Positions 18,185 through 27,140 of a stretch of DNA of 64,000 nt are shown in pieces. The stretch's first letter is position 1. Each line of letters opens with the position of its first letter. Position numbers and translations under genes: made by a program. Origin of the DNA: Ahniella affigens (lineage in GTDB: Bacteria > Pseudomonadota > Gammaproteobacteria > Xanthomonadales > Ahniellaceae); assembly GCF_003015185.1 (NCBI RefSeq), contig NZ_CP027860.1, forward strand, positions 3,896,501 through 3,960,500, written 5' to 3'. The notes below the pieces were generated by a model. That model saw only the letters and a program-made list of their open reading frames with translations, was not told the DNA's origin and ran no database searches.

Positions 18185-20656
18185 ATGGCCATTGCGCTAC
18201 CCATCCTCGCTGTATTGCTCACCACACTGATCAGTGCCTACCGGCGCTTCAGTCTGGCTACCTGGACCTTGTTCAGCGCGATCGCCATTGGCGCCGCAGC
18301 GGCTGCTACTTGGCCGAATTGGCTGCCAAGCGCCATTGTCGGCGGCGTGTTCGCACTGATCGCACTGATCACCAACGTCAAACCACTTCGCCGTTTGCTG
18401 ATCTCGGGCCCGTTCCTGAAGGTCTATCAGACGATGACACCGCAGCTGTCGGAGACCGAGAAGGTCGCACTCGAAGCCGGCACCGTGGGCTGGGAAGGCG
18501 AGCTGTTCTCGGGCCGCCCTGACTGGAGCAAACTGAAGAGCCAGCCAAAGCCGCAGCTGACCTCGGAAGAACAGGCCTTCCTGGATGGTCCGTGCGACGA
18601 GCTTTGCCGTTTGCATGACGATTTCGAAGCCACGCATCACCGCGCCGATCTGTCGCCGCAGGTTTGGGATTACCTGAAAAAGAACAAGTTCTTCGGCATG
18701 ATCATTCCGAAGCAGTATGGCGGCCTCGGCTTCTCGGCACTCGCGCATCACGCCGTCGTGCAGAAGTGCGCGAGCTTGTCCGGCACCCTGTCGTCGACCG
18801 TATGTGTGCCGAACTCACTCGGCCCGGCTGAACTACTGCTGCACTACGGCACAGAAGATCAGAAGAACCATTATCTGCCGCGCCTTGCTCGTGGCGAGGA
18901 AATTCCCTGCTTCGCGCTGACGAATCCGTATGCGGGTTCTGACGCCACCTCGATTCCGGACTTCGGCATCGTGTGCAAGGGTCAGCATCAGGGCCAGGAC
19001 GTGCTCGGCGTGCGCCTGACGTTCGACAAGCGCTACATCACGCTGGCGCCGGTCGCGACGGTCGTGGGTCTCGCGTTTCGTCTGCATGATCCGGATAAGC
19101 ACTTAAGCGATGTCAGCGATCGCGGCATCACACTGGCACTGATTCCGCGTTCGACACCCGGCCTCGAAGTCGGCCGTCGTCACTTCCCATTGAACGTGCC
19201 GTTCCAGAATGGCCCGGTGCGCGGCAAGGACGTGTTCATTCCACTGAGCTATTTGATTGGCGGCCCGGAATACATTGGCCAGGGCTGGCGCATGCTGGTG
19301 GAATGCCTGTCGGTCGGCCGCGCGATTTCGCTGCCGTCGAGCTCGGCGGGTGGCGTCCGCATGGGCGCCGTCGCAACCGGTGCCTATGCCCGCATCCGCA
19401 AACAATTCCAAATGCCGATCGGCCGCTTTGAAGGCGTCGAAGAAGCGCTTGCCCGCATTGGCGGCAAGGCTTATGCCACAACGGCCCTGGCGCGCATGAC
19501 CGCGGCTGCCGTGGACCTCGGCGAAAAGCCGGCCGTGCCCTCCGCGATTGCGAAATACCACGCAACCGAAAACGGCGCGACGGTCGTCAAGGACGTCATG
19601 GATATCCATGGCGGCAAGGGCATCATTCTTGGCCCAAGCAACTATGTTGGCCGCGCGTATCAGGCCGCCCCGATCTCAATTACGGTCGAAGGCGCGAACA
19701 TCCTGACGCGCAGCATGATCATCTTTGGCCAGGGCGCGATCCGCTGCCATCCGTATGTGCTGAAGGAACTGCACGCGGCGCAGGAAGCTGATCCGAAGAC
19801 GCGCCTGGTCGAATTCGACAAGCAACTGTTCGGCCACATTGGCTTTGCGATCAGCAATGGGGTCCGCGCATTCCTGCTCGGCCTCACGCACTCGCGGCTC
19901 GCAAAGGCCCCGATGGGCGACGCGACGACTGCCAAGTTCTATCGCAAGATCACGCGGTACTCGGCCACGTTGGCTCTGGTTGCTGACACGGCGATGCTCA
20001 CACTGGGTGCGCGCCTCAAAGTCAAAGAAAAGCTCTCGGGCCGTTTGGGTGACGTGCTGAGCCAGCTCTACATCATGAGCGCGATGCTGAAGCGCTACGA
20101 AGATCAAGGCCGTCCAACGATGGACTACCCGATGCTCGCGTGGGCAATGCACGATGCCGTCTATGCGATCCAGAATGCGCTCGATGGCGTGCTCCGCAAC
20201 TTCCCGATCCGTCCGGTTGCGTGGGCGCTGCGCGCGCTCGTGTTCCCAATCGGTCTCCGTGAACGCGCACCGGGCGATCGCTTGGGCCATCGTGTCGCCA
20301 CGTTGCTGATGTCGCCAAACGAAGCGCGCGATCGCCTGGCTGAAGGCATCTACCTGACGCCGAACGCCAACAACCCAGTCGGTCGCATGGTTGCGGGGCT
20401 GCCCAAAGTGATCGCGGCGGAACCGGTTGAACGCAAGCTGATGAAAGCGATCAAGGCTGGCCAGTTGAAGGCGCTTGAGTTTGGCGCGCAGATCGACGAA
20501 GCGCTGCAGCAAGGCATTATCACTTCGGCTGAGCGCGAACTGTTGATCGAAGTCCGGGCCATTACGCACGAAGTGATCTCGGTCGATGACTTCGATCCGT
20601 CGGAACTCGAATCAGCGGTGGACCTCGACAAGCCCAAGCTAAAATCGGTGGCGTAA
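18185..20656 (+). CDS. fadE: Acyl-CoA dehydrogenase, FadE type
   Basis: This is an 823-residue protein, close to the E. coli FadE length of 814. It has two hydrophobic N-terminal segments (about 3-25 and 33-60), then an acyl-CoA dehydrogenase N-terminal domain (VWDYLKKNKFFGMIIPKQYG), a middle domain (CFALTNPYAGSDATSIPD) and a flavin-binding C-terminal domain (KDVMDIHGGKGI), followed by the long extension typical of FadE. It catalyses the first step of beta-oxidation, acyl-CoA to trans-2-enoyl-CoA, with FAD. The start at 18185 is supported by GGAAGGAG nine bases upstream. The stop TAA shares one base with the ATG of the next gene, indicating translational coupling. Regulation by the divergent TetR protein is likely from context. 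Confidence 0.95.
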   Translation: MAIALPILAVLLTTLISAYRRFSLATWTLFSAIAIGAAAAATWPNWLPSAIVGGVFALIALITNVKPLRRLLISGPFLKVYQTMTPQLSETEKVALEAGTVGWEGELFSGRPDWSKLKSQPKPQLTSEEQAFLDGPCDELCRLHDDFEATHHRADLSPQVWDYLKKNKFFGMIIPKQYGGLGFSALAHHAVVQKCASLSGTLSSTVCVPNSLGPAELLLHYGTEDQKNHYLPRLARGEEIPCFALTNPYAGSDATSIPDFGIVCKGQHQGQDVLGVRLTFDKRYITLAPVATVVGLAFRLHDPDKHLSDVSDRGITLALIPRSTPGLEVGRRHFPLNVPFQNGPVRGKDVFIPLSYLIGGPEYIGQGWRMLVECLSVGRAISLPSSSAGGVRMGAVATGAYARIRKQFQMPIGRFEGVEEALARIGGKAYATTALARMTAAAVDLGEKPAVPSAIAKYHATENGATVVKDVMDIHGGKGIILGPSNYVGRAYQAAPISITVEGANILTRSMIIFGQGAIRCHPYVLKELHAAQEADPKTRLVEFDKQLFGHIGFAISNGVRAFLLGLTHSRLAKAPMGDATTAKFYRKITRYSATLALVADTAMLTLGARLKVKEKLSGRLGDVLSQLYIMSAMLKRYEDQGRPTMDYPMLAWAMHDAVYAIQNALDGVLRNFPIRPVAWALRALVFPIGLRERAPGDRLGHRVATLLMSPNEARDRLAEGIYLTPNANNPVGRMVAGLPKVIAAEPVERKLMKAIKAGQLKALEFGAQIDEALQQGIITSAERELLIEVRAITHEVISVDDFDPSELESAVDLDKPKLKSVA

Positions 20657-21126
20657 TGAATCCGGTACTCGCTCAATACGAAAAGATGAAACGCTGGCCG
20701 CTGGGCGAGTGGCTGTTCGCCCGTGCGGTGTGCGCGCGGGCGCCCTACTTCGGCTCGATCAAGCCGAAGTTTCTGGAGCTGAAACCGGGCAAGGTGGTCG
20801 TAAAAATCCAGAATCGCCGCTCGGTTCAGAACCACATCGGCACCATTCACGCGATTGCGCTCTGCAATGCGGCGGAGATGGCTGCTGGCGTGGGCATGGA
20901 AGCGTCGCTCCCCAAAGATTGGCGTTGGATCCCAAAAGGCATGACGGTTCAGTATTTGGCCAAGTGCCAGATCAGCGCGACGGCGACGGCAACGTTTACG
21001 TTGCCGGAATCCGTGGAAGGCGGCTACGACTGTATCGTCGCTGTGGCGATCACGGACGAAGATGGCACGAAAGTCGCGCATGCCGACATCAATATGTATC
21101 TGACGCCAAAGCCCAAGAAGGCCTGA
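20656..21126 (+). CDS. DUF4442 hotdog-fold thioesterase-like protein
   Basis: This is a 156-residue protein with the hotdog pattern of the DUF4442/PaaI-like group: VVVKIQNRRSVQNHIGTIHA, ALCNAAEMAAGVGMEASL and a C-terminal strand set. Members are acyl-CoA thioesterases or close relatives. The location, overlapping the fadE stop by one base (TAATG), argues for release of acyl groups from CoA or for handling of FadE products. The Asn-His-x-Gly-Thr region (NHIGTIH) is where hotdog thioesterases bind the thioester. Substrate length is not predictable. It is the last gene of the three-gene operon; a REP element follows. Confidence 0.8.
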   Translation: MNPVLAQYEKMKRWPLGEWLFARAVCARAPYFGSIKPKFLELKPGKVVVKIQNRRSVQNHIGTIHAIALCNAAEMAAGVGMEASLPKDWRWIPKGMTVQYLAKCQISATATATFTLPESVEGGYDCIVAVAITDEDGTKVAHADINMYLTPKPKKA

Positions 21127-21189
21127 GCACTTTTGGCGCTGCTTTATGCGTCGCTCAGAATTCAGCCAGATGGCGTTGCCAGACAATCG

Positions 21190-21288
21190 CAAGTAACCCC
21201 CTCCCCAGCCCTCCCCCGCGATCGCGGGGGAGGGAGCCGGCTCCCTCTCCCACGCGAGTGGGAGAGGGCTGGGGAGAGGGCTACTTGC
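21190..21288. repeat. About 99-bp palindromic element with two internal hairpins
   Basis: The outer arms CAAGTA...CCCCTCCCCAGCCC and GGCTGGGGAGAGGGCTACTTG are inverted copies. Inside are a perfect 26-bp palindrome (21209-21234) centred on CGCGATCGCG and a hairpin CCCTCTCCCAC-GCGA-GTGGGAGAGGG (21243-21268). It has the size and structure of a REP doublet or a MITE-like element with no coding capacity. It lies between the thioesterase gene and prfC and could also act as a terminator. Confidence 0.85.
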
Positions 21289-21367
21289 CACAATGTGCCG
21301 TCGTAAGAATCGCGCATCGTCGCTAATAGTTTGATGCGCGAATAAGCGCACCAAAGGGGCAGCTGGA

Positions 21368-21407
21368 CTCCCACGCGAGTGGGAGAGGGCCGGGGAGAGG
21401 GCTACTT
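21368..21407. repeat. Partial second copy of the GTGGGAGAGGG palindromic element
   Basis: Positions 21368-21407 repeat the right half of the element at 21190-21288: CTCCCACGCGAGTGGGAG, then a GGGAGAGGGCTACTTG tail, differing by one base (GCCGGGG for GCTGGGG). The left half is missing. The 80 bases between the copies show nothing recognisable. Confidence 0.8.
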
Positions 21408-21552
21408 GCGCCAAGTCAGCACCAACAGCCGAGCCATCGAAGCCATTCGATGCCGGTAAATCCCACCCAAAGCCATCCAGATGCCCAATCCCTCCGCCCC
21501 TGGCATAATGTCAGGCTGAATGCGCCCACCTGGCGCGAATCGCGGCTATTCC

Positions 21553-23154
21553 ATGAGCATCCATCTGACCGAAACGGCGCGTCGGCGCACGTTCGCCATC
21601 ATCTCGCATCCGGACGCGGGCAAGACCACCTTGACCGAGAAGTTGCTCCTGTTCGGCGGGGCGATTCAGATGGCGGGCAGCGTCAAATCGCGCAAGGCGG
21701 CGCGGCATGCAACATCCGACTGGATGGCGCTCGAAAAGGAGCGCGGCATTTCCGTGACCTCTTCAGTCATGCAATTTCCGTACGAAGACAGGATCGTCAA
21801 CCTGCTCGATACCCCCGGCCATGCCGACTTCTCGGAAGACACGTACCGCGTGTTGACGGCGGTTGACTCGGCGCTGATGGTGATTGACGTCGCCAAGGGC
21901 GTCGAAGACCGCACCATCAAGCTGATGGAAGTCTGCCGGATGCGCGACACGCCGGTCATGACGTTCATCAACAAGCTGGACCGCGAGGGCCGTTCGCCGA
22001 TCGACCTGCTCGATGAAGTCGAGTCGGTGCTTAAGATCGCGTGTGCGCCGATCACGTGGCCGGTGGGCATGGGCTCGCGCCTCAAGGGCGTGTATCACCT
22101 GCTGGACGACGAAGTGCATTTGTTCGAATCCGGCAAGAACTTCACCCGCCAGGATTCCACCATCTTGAAGCTCGACGATCCGACGCTGGAGAGCCGGATT
22201 GGCGCTGAGGCGCTGCGGGAACTGCGTGACGAGCTCGAACTGGTTCGTGGCGCCTCGCATCCGTTTGATCACGCCGAGTATTTGGCGGGCAAACAGACAC
22301 CGGTCTTCTTTGGTTCGGCAGTCAACAACTTCGGCGTGCAACTGTTGCTCGACTTCTTCGTCGCGCACGCACCCGCGCCGAAGGGCCATGCCACGCAGTC
22401 GCGCTTGGTGCAGGCGACCGAAGACAAGATGAGCGGCTTTGTGTTCAAGATTCAGGCCAACATGGACCCGAATCATCGCGACCGCGTGGCCTTCATGCGC
22501 ATTTGCTCAGGCCACTACGAGCAAGGAATGAAAGCGTTTCAGGTTCGTACCGGCAAGGACGTGAAGTTCTCGAACGCGCTGACCTTCATGGCCTCCGACC
22601 GCGAAATCGTCGAGCGCGCGTACCCGGGCGACGTCATCGGTCTGCACAATCACGGGACGATTTCGATCGGTGACACCTTCACCGAAGGCGAACCCATCGT
22701 GTTCACCGGCATCCCGAACTTTGCGCCCGAACTATTCCGCCGCGCCCGCTTGAAAGATCCTTTGAAGATGAAGCAACTGACCAAAGGCCTGGCGCAGCTG
22801 AGTGAAGAAGGCGCGACCCAGTTCTTCAAGCCAATCATGTCGAATGACCTGATTCTAGGCGCCGTGGGCACGCTGCAGTTTGATGTGGTCGCGTATCGCC
22901 TGAAGGACGAGTATGGCGTGGACTGCCTATTCGAAAATGTGCAAGTCGCGACGGCGCGCTGGATTGTCTGCACGGACGAGAAGAAGTTGCAGGAGTTCAA
23001 GGACAAGCAGGCGATGAATCTCGCGCATGATGCTGCGGGTCTGCTCGTCTACATTGCGCCCACCCGGGTCAATCTACAGCTGACCCAGGAGCGCTGGCCA
23101 GACGTGCAGTTCCATGCGACCCGCGAGCACGCGCACGCGGTGGATTTGGACTGA
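21553..23154 (+). CDS. prfC: Peptide chain release factor 3 (RF3)
   Basis: This is a 533-residue GTPase that recycles RF1 and RF2 from the ribosome after peptide release. The G1 motif SHPDAGKTT (Lys24), G2 KERGIS, G3 DTPGH and G4 NKLD are all present and match the RF3 class. The C-terminal half carries the RF3-specific segments, such as [17 protein letters not shown]. The ATG at 21553 puts eleven residues before RTFAII, as in known RF3; an in-frame ATG at 21520 would add eleven. A -10-like CATAAT at 21504-21509 places the transcript start near 21516. No strong ribosome site is seen. The gene is single, between repeat-filled gaps. Confidence 0.97.
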   Translation: MSIHLTETARRRTFAIISHPDAGKTTLTEKLLLFGGAIQMAGSVKSRKAARHATSDWMALEKERGISVTSSVMQFPYEDRIVNLLDTPGHADFSEDTYRVLTAVDSALMVIDVAKGVEDRTIKLMEVCRMRDTPVMTFINKLDREGRSPIDLLDEVESVLKIACAPITWPVGMGSRLKGVYHLLDDEVHLFESGKNFTRQDSTILKLDDPTLESRIGAEALRELRDELELVRGASHPFDHAEYLAGKQTPVFFGSAVNNFGVQLLLDFFVAHAPAPKGHATQSRLVQATEDKMSGFVFKIQANMDPNHRDRVAFMRICSGHYEQGMKAFQVRTGKDVKFSNALTFMASDREIVERAYPGDVIGLHNHGTISIGDTFTEGEPIVFTGIPNFAPELFRRARLKDPLKMKQLTKGLAQLSEEGATQFFKPIMSNDLILGAVGTLQFDVVAYRLKDEYGVDCLFENVQVATARWIVCTDEKKLQEFKDKQAMNLAHDAAGLLVYIAPTRVNLQLTQERWPDVQFHATREHAHAVDLD

Positions 23155-23190
23155 CGGGCAAGCCGATCCAGAAGTTTTGGGAGCGGCTTC

Positions 23191-23482
23191 TGTGGGAGCG
23201 GCTTCAGCCGCGAACCAATATTGCCTCAATGCATGGTTACCGCAAGACCGGTTCGGGCCTGAAGGCCCTCCCACAAGCATTTGGCGAACTCGCGACAAGA
23301 TTGGTTCGAGCCAGCGTTTATTGTAGGAGCGGCTTCAGCCGCGAACCAATCTTGCCTCAATGCATGGTTACCGCAAGATCGATTCGGGTCCGAAGGCCCT
23401 CCCACAAGCATTAGTCGAGCTTGTCGGCAAGAATGGTTCGGAGCGGCGGTTTTTGTGGGAGCAGCTTCAGCCGCGAACCAAT
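23191..23482. repeat. Tandem composite REP units, period about 131 bp
   Basis: Three copies of the REP core TGTGGGAGCGGCTTCAGCCG (starting 23191, 23322, 23454) alternate with two inverted copies of a second REP type, TTCGGG-CCTGAAGG-CCCTCCCACA (about 23250-23280 and 23381-23410). The whole unit, including the linker TTGCCTCAATGCATGGTTAC, is repeated, so the array arose by duplication of a two-REP unit. A truncated core lies at 23176-23190. It fills the gap between prfC and the convergent dehydrogenase gene. The second type is the same family as the array at 40385, in opposite orientation. Confidence 0.88.
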
Positions 23483-23488
23483 CTTGCC

Positions 23489-24616
23489 TCACGATCGGTT
23501 TTGAAACCGGATCCCAATCGCCCGCGCTTCCGCCTCGAACTCGGCATAGGCCAACACCCTATCCGCGGCGCGAGCACCCGGCTCTGGCATCCGGCCATCC
23601 CGCAATTGTTTCGCAAGAATGCGTGCCGCCAAGGTTGGCACATTCGGGCCCAAACCATGCTCAGCGACCAGATCAAACTGACGTAGACATGCATTACCCT
23701 GCTGATCGATGCCAGACATGCATACCTGCATCCCCCCGCAATCACTACCCAGCGGAATTAACCAGTCTGAGCACCATTTCAACAAACTGGCCATCCGCGC
23801 CAATGGCAGTAGCCGCCAGCGCGCCAAACCAGCCAGCAGCCACAGTCCGACATGCAACAGACTGAGCTCCAGTCCGGCAGTCAGACGAAGCGTCTGTAGC
23901 GTCGGGAACTGACTCGGCAGAAACGCCAAATCGGGCAGATCAACATCACTCTGCCAGCGTTTGCCAAGGGGCGTTGCAAACGCTCGCCGATGCAATCCGA
24001 ACCAGCCTCGCGTCGTTGCCATTCGGCCGTCGCGCCAACATGGCATCGGCTTTCCGGTGTAACTGAGAATCGCCGCGATCGTTGCCAACCCACGTTCAGT
24101 ACGATTGCCCGGCGCAATCGCTACATCGATCTCGCGAACCTCGCGAAGATCTGCCGCGAGCGCACCGACCACGGCACCACTCAGCGCAGGAACCGTGCTC
24201 GCCCCCGAGAGAACCACACACCCAGCGTTCTTGGCATCCGCATCGAGGTCGCTGATTCCCGCAACAAACGCGCGCGCATCGGCCAAGTCAACGTAGTGCA
24301 CGCCCGCCGCGAGACAAGCCCGGGCGACACTATAGTCCTGTTCTTGAAACGGACCGGCACAGTGAATCAGCATCTGCACACGATGTTGGTGCAACTTTGT
24401 GACCAGCGCAGCGTCAGCGACGTCCAGTTGCAGCACATCAAGCGTCGATTCCGGATGCACCGAGATTGCTGCCGCGAGCCGTTGCAGCGGTTTGATCCGA
24501 CGTGCAGCAAGCAAAATATCGAAGCCTGGCTCTGCGGCTAGTCCGCGCGCGAGCAACGCTCCAAACAACCCACTGGCGCCGAGGATCAAGATCCGGGTCG
24601 GCGCCGCCTGATTCAT
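23489..24616 (-). CDS. Saccharopine-dehydrogenase-like NAD(P)-binding oxidoreductase
   Basis: This is a 375-residue protein. A Rossmann fold opens with ILILGASGLFGALLARGLA, followed by LLAARR and MLIHCAGPFQ, the pattern of saccharopine-dehydrogenase-like and related reductases (trans-acting enoyl reductase group). A hydrophobic stretch near residue 250 (LLHVGLWLLAGLARW) may touch the membrane. The start at 24616 overlaps the stop of the upstream GMC oxidoreductase gene by four bases (ATGA), so they are co-translated. The pairing suggests successive redox steps on one alcohol or aldehyde substrate, but the substrate is unknown. The stop lies only seven bases from the REP array. Confidence 0.82.
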   Translation of the reverse strand: MNQAAPTRILILGASGLFGALLARGLAAEPGFDILLAARRIKPLQRLAAAISVHPESTLDVLQLDVADAALVTKLHQHRVQMLIHCAGPFQEQDYSVARACLAAGVHYVDLADARAFVAGISDLDADAKNAGCVVLSGASTVPALSGAVVGALAADLREVREIDVAIAPGNRTERGLATIAAILSYTGKPMPCWRDGRMATTRGWFGLHRRAFATPLGKRWQSDVDLPDLAFLPSQFPTLQTLRLTAGLELSLLHVGLWLLAGLARWRLLPLARMASLLKWCSDWLIPLGSDCGGMQVCMSGIDQQGNACLRQFDLVAEHGLGPNVPTLAARILAKQLRDGRMPEPGARAADRVLAYAEFEAEARAIGIRFQNRS

Positions 24617-26184
24617 GCGTTCAGAATCAAATCCGCTGCCTTTTCGGCAATCATGATCGTCGGCGCGTTCGTGTTGCCGGACACGATCGTCGGCATGATC
24701 GACGCATCCACAACGCGCAGGCCCTGCACGCCATGAACCTTGAGCGCCGAGTCCACGACCGCATCATGCCCTTGACCCATCTTGCAGGTTCCGACCGGGT
24801 GATAGACCGTCTCGCACTTTTTGCGCAGGAAGGCCAGGATCGCTGCATCGGAGTCATCGTTGTCGCCCGGAAACATCTCGGCGCCACGATACGGCTCAAA
24901 TGGTTTGCTATGCGCGATCTTGCGCGACGCGCGTACCGCTTCAATCAGGGTCGCCCGGTCTAATGGATCCTGCAGATAGTTCGCGAAGATGCGGACCTTG
25001 TCCTGTGGATCGGCCGAACGCAACGACACGTAGCCACGGCTCTTCGGCTGCAAATGGCACGCGTGCATCGTGAAGCCGTAACCTTTGATGCGATTGCGGC
25101 CATGATCATCCAGAATGGCCGGCACGAAATGGAACTGAACGTCGGGTCGTTCATCGGGTGCGTGCTTCGAGCGAATGAAGCCGCCAGCCTCGGCGATGTT
25201 CGACGTACCTGGTCCGCGTTTGAAGAACGCATATTGCAGCGCGATCACCGCATCGTTCGTGCGGTCGTATGTGATCGGCTCCTTGCAATGAAAGATCGTG
25301 CACGCATCAAGATGGTCGTGCAGATTGCGACCGACGCCCGGCAGGTGCACATTGCTCGGAATGCCAAACGCTTTCAGGGCTTCACGATCACCGATGCCAG
25401 AAAGCATCAGGAGATGCGGCGAATTCAGGGCGCCGCCACTGAGCAAAATCTCGCGCGATGCCTCGGCACGTTGCAGATGCCCTTTGTACAGATACTCAAC
25501 CGCCACGGCCCGGCCCTGCTCGATCTGCACACGTTGTACCTGCGCGCCGGTCATGATCGTCAGATTCGAGCGGCTTTCGGCGGGTCGCAAATACCCGGCT
25601 GCCGCGCTGCAGCGCTGGCCGTTTTTCTGAGTTACTTGATACAAGCCGAAGCCGTTCATCGACGCGCCGTTGAAGTCATGGTTGCGGCCATAGCCCACAC
25701 TGTCGGCCCCTTCGATGAACACCGTCGACAGCTTATTCGTATAGCGCAGGTCCGCGACATTCAGGGGCCCGCTGCCACCGTGATACCCGTCGGCACCGCG
25801 TTCATTGGTTTCGGACTTGCGGAAGTAGTGCAGAACATCCTGATACGCCCAGCCGGGATTGCCGGCTTCGGCCCATTGGTCGTAGTCGCGCTTGTGACCA
25901 CGGATGTAACACATAGCGTTGATCGAGCTCGAACCGCCCAAGACTTTGCCGCGTGGCCACCAGAGTCGACGCTGATTGAGCTCCGCCTCCGGCTCGGTTT
26001 CGTAGTCCCAGTTCACGCCTTTGCGATTGACGAGTTTCGCAATCCCGGCCGGCATATGGATGAACGGATGCCAGTCGCGCGGCCCGGCTTCCAAGAGCAG
26101 CACACGATTGCCGGATTGCTCACTGAGGCGGTTGGCCAACACACAACCCGCCGATCCTGCGCCGATAATGATGAAGTCGTACAT
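24613..26184 (-). CDS. GMC-family FAD-dependent alcohol/choline dehydrogenase
   Basis: This is a 523-residue protein. FAD binding is shown by FIIIGAGSAGCVLANRLSE at the N-terminus and LLLEAGP. GMC signatures are WWPRGKVLGGSSSINAM and, further on, SGGALNSPHLLMLSGIG. The C-terminal active-site region has YHPVGTCKMG (catalytic His) and NTNAPTIMIAEKAAD. Members oxidise choline, medium-chain alcohols (AlkJ type) or polyethylene glycol; length and motifs fit both the BetA and AlkJ groups and do not separate them. No betB or betI gene is nearby, which argues mildly against a choline role. It overlaps the dehydrogenase-like gene downstream by four bases. Confidence 0.9.
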   Translation of the reverse strand: MYDFIIIGAGSAGCVLANRLSEQSGNRVLLLEAGPRDWHPFIHMPAGIAKLVNRKGVNWDYETEPEAELNQRRLWWPRGKVLGGSSSINAMCYIRGHKRDYDQWAEAGNPGWAYQDVLHYFRKSETNERGADGYHGGSGPLNVADLRYTNKLSTVFIEGADSVGYGRNHDFNGASMNGFGLYQVTQKNGQRCSAAAGYLRPAESRSNLTIMTGAQVQRVQIEQGRAVAVEYLYKGHLQRAEASREILLSGGALNSPHLLMLSGIGDREALKAFGIPSNVHLPGVGRNLHDHLDACTIFHCKEPITYDRTNDAVIALQYAFFKRGPGTSNIAEAGGFIRSKHAPDERPDVQFHFVPAILDDHGRNRIKGYGFTMHACHLQPKSRGYVSLRSADPQDKVRIFANYLQDPLDRATLIEAVRASRKIAHSKPFEPYRGAEMFPGDNDDSDAAILAFLRKKCETVYHPVGTCKMGQGHDAVVDSALKVHGVQGLRVVDASIMPTIVSGNTNAPTIMIAEKAADLILNA

Positions 26185-26298
26185 GTCGCTTCCTGAGCTG
26201 ATTCGCGAGTGTCGGCGCAGGCGATTAGAGCAATGACTCCAGCGTCTTGAGCGTTGGCAGCGGCATGCGCAAAATTCCGTTTCGTGGGGGCATTTGGC

Positions 26299-27090
26299 CT
26301 AGGCGAGCGGTTCGATGGGATCGTCAATGCGAATCAATCCACCGCGGCGAACCAACGCATTCATGCCAAACGTCACGCCTTTGGGCCCCCGCCGGTATTG
26401 GATCAGCGACCGGAGCGGCTCACGCTCGGGATGTGGTTCGGCAGTGATCGGATCGATGGTCGTCAGAACGCAGCGAACGCAAGGTTTGACGAGTTCCAAC
26501 TCGCATTCACCAATTCGGAGGCGACGCCACTGATCCTCAGCATGCGGCGCTGTCGCGCTGATGACGAGGTTCGGACGAAAGCGCCGCATCGACAGTGCCA
26601 AACCGGCGCGCGCCTGCAGTTCATCAAGTGACGCGTCCGAGACGATCAGAATGGGATAGCCGTCGGCAAATGACACGGCATCGCCGGCCTGCGCGTACTG
26701 CGGATCGACTGCACGCGGGCTGGGATCCGGCACAAACACCAGTCGTGCGGGCCAATCCAGGTGGGTACCGAGCCAAGCCTGGGTGTCGGCCGCACAGAGC
26801 AGCGCTTGGAACGTATCGTCCCAGACCGTCACATCCAGCGTGTCGGCCCCCAATTGGGCGCGATGCGACGCGCCGTTCGGCGCCACGAGCAACAGGCTGC
26901 CATCGTCATGCCAATGTGCCCGCCAGTGCAGCAAGGCGGGCACTTCGCGCGCCGAGACAAAGCGGTCGTTGGCATCGATCAGCATGAAGCGGCGATCACC
27001 CTTCACACCAAGATCATGTAATTCCGCAGCGTCGAGTAGTTCGCCGCCAAATGATTTGACCGGGTGTCGATAGATTTCGAGCAGTCTCAT
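26299..27090 (-). CDS. MOSC-domain protein (YcbX/mARC-like)
   Basis: This is a 263-residue protein. The N-terminal MOSC beta-barrel domain (LLEIYRHPVKSFGGELL, GVKGDRRFMLID) precedes the MOSC domain (about 125-263) with the conserved cysteine motif VKPCVRCVLTTID and the stretch FGMNALV. Relatives such as YcbX bind the molybdenum cofactor through that cysteine and reduce N-hydroxylated compounds. YcbX itself has an added ferredoxin domain, which is absent here, so an external electron donor would be needed. It is divergent from the transporter gene at 27141 with a 50-base gap. Confidence 0.88.
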   Translation of the reverse strand: MRLLEIYRHPVKSFGGELLDAAELHDLGVKGDRRFMLIDANDRFVSAREVPALLHWRAHWHDDGSLLLVAPNGASHRAQLGADTLDVTVWDDTFQALLCAADTQAWLGTHLDWPARLVFVPDPSPRAVDPQYAQAGDAVSFADGYPILIVSDASLDELQARAGLALSMRRFRPNLVISATAPHAEDQWRRLRIGECELELVKPCVRCVLTTIDPITAEPHPEREPLRSLIQYRRGPKGVTFGMNALVRRGGLIRIDDPIEPLA

Positions 27091-27124
27091 GCAGCAATGA
27101 TGGCATTGCCGAGCCTGGGCTGGC

Positions 27125-27130
27125 TACACT
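27125..27130 (+). promoter_or_regulatory. Candidate -10 box of the transporter gene
   Basis: TACACT at 27125-27130 in the context TGGCTACACTCG ends ten bases before the ATG at 27141. The predicted transcript start would fall three to five bases before the ATG, which again suggests an almost leaderless message. No good -35 box was found. Confidence 0.3.
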
Positions 27131-27140
27131 CGCCGCTTCC

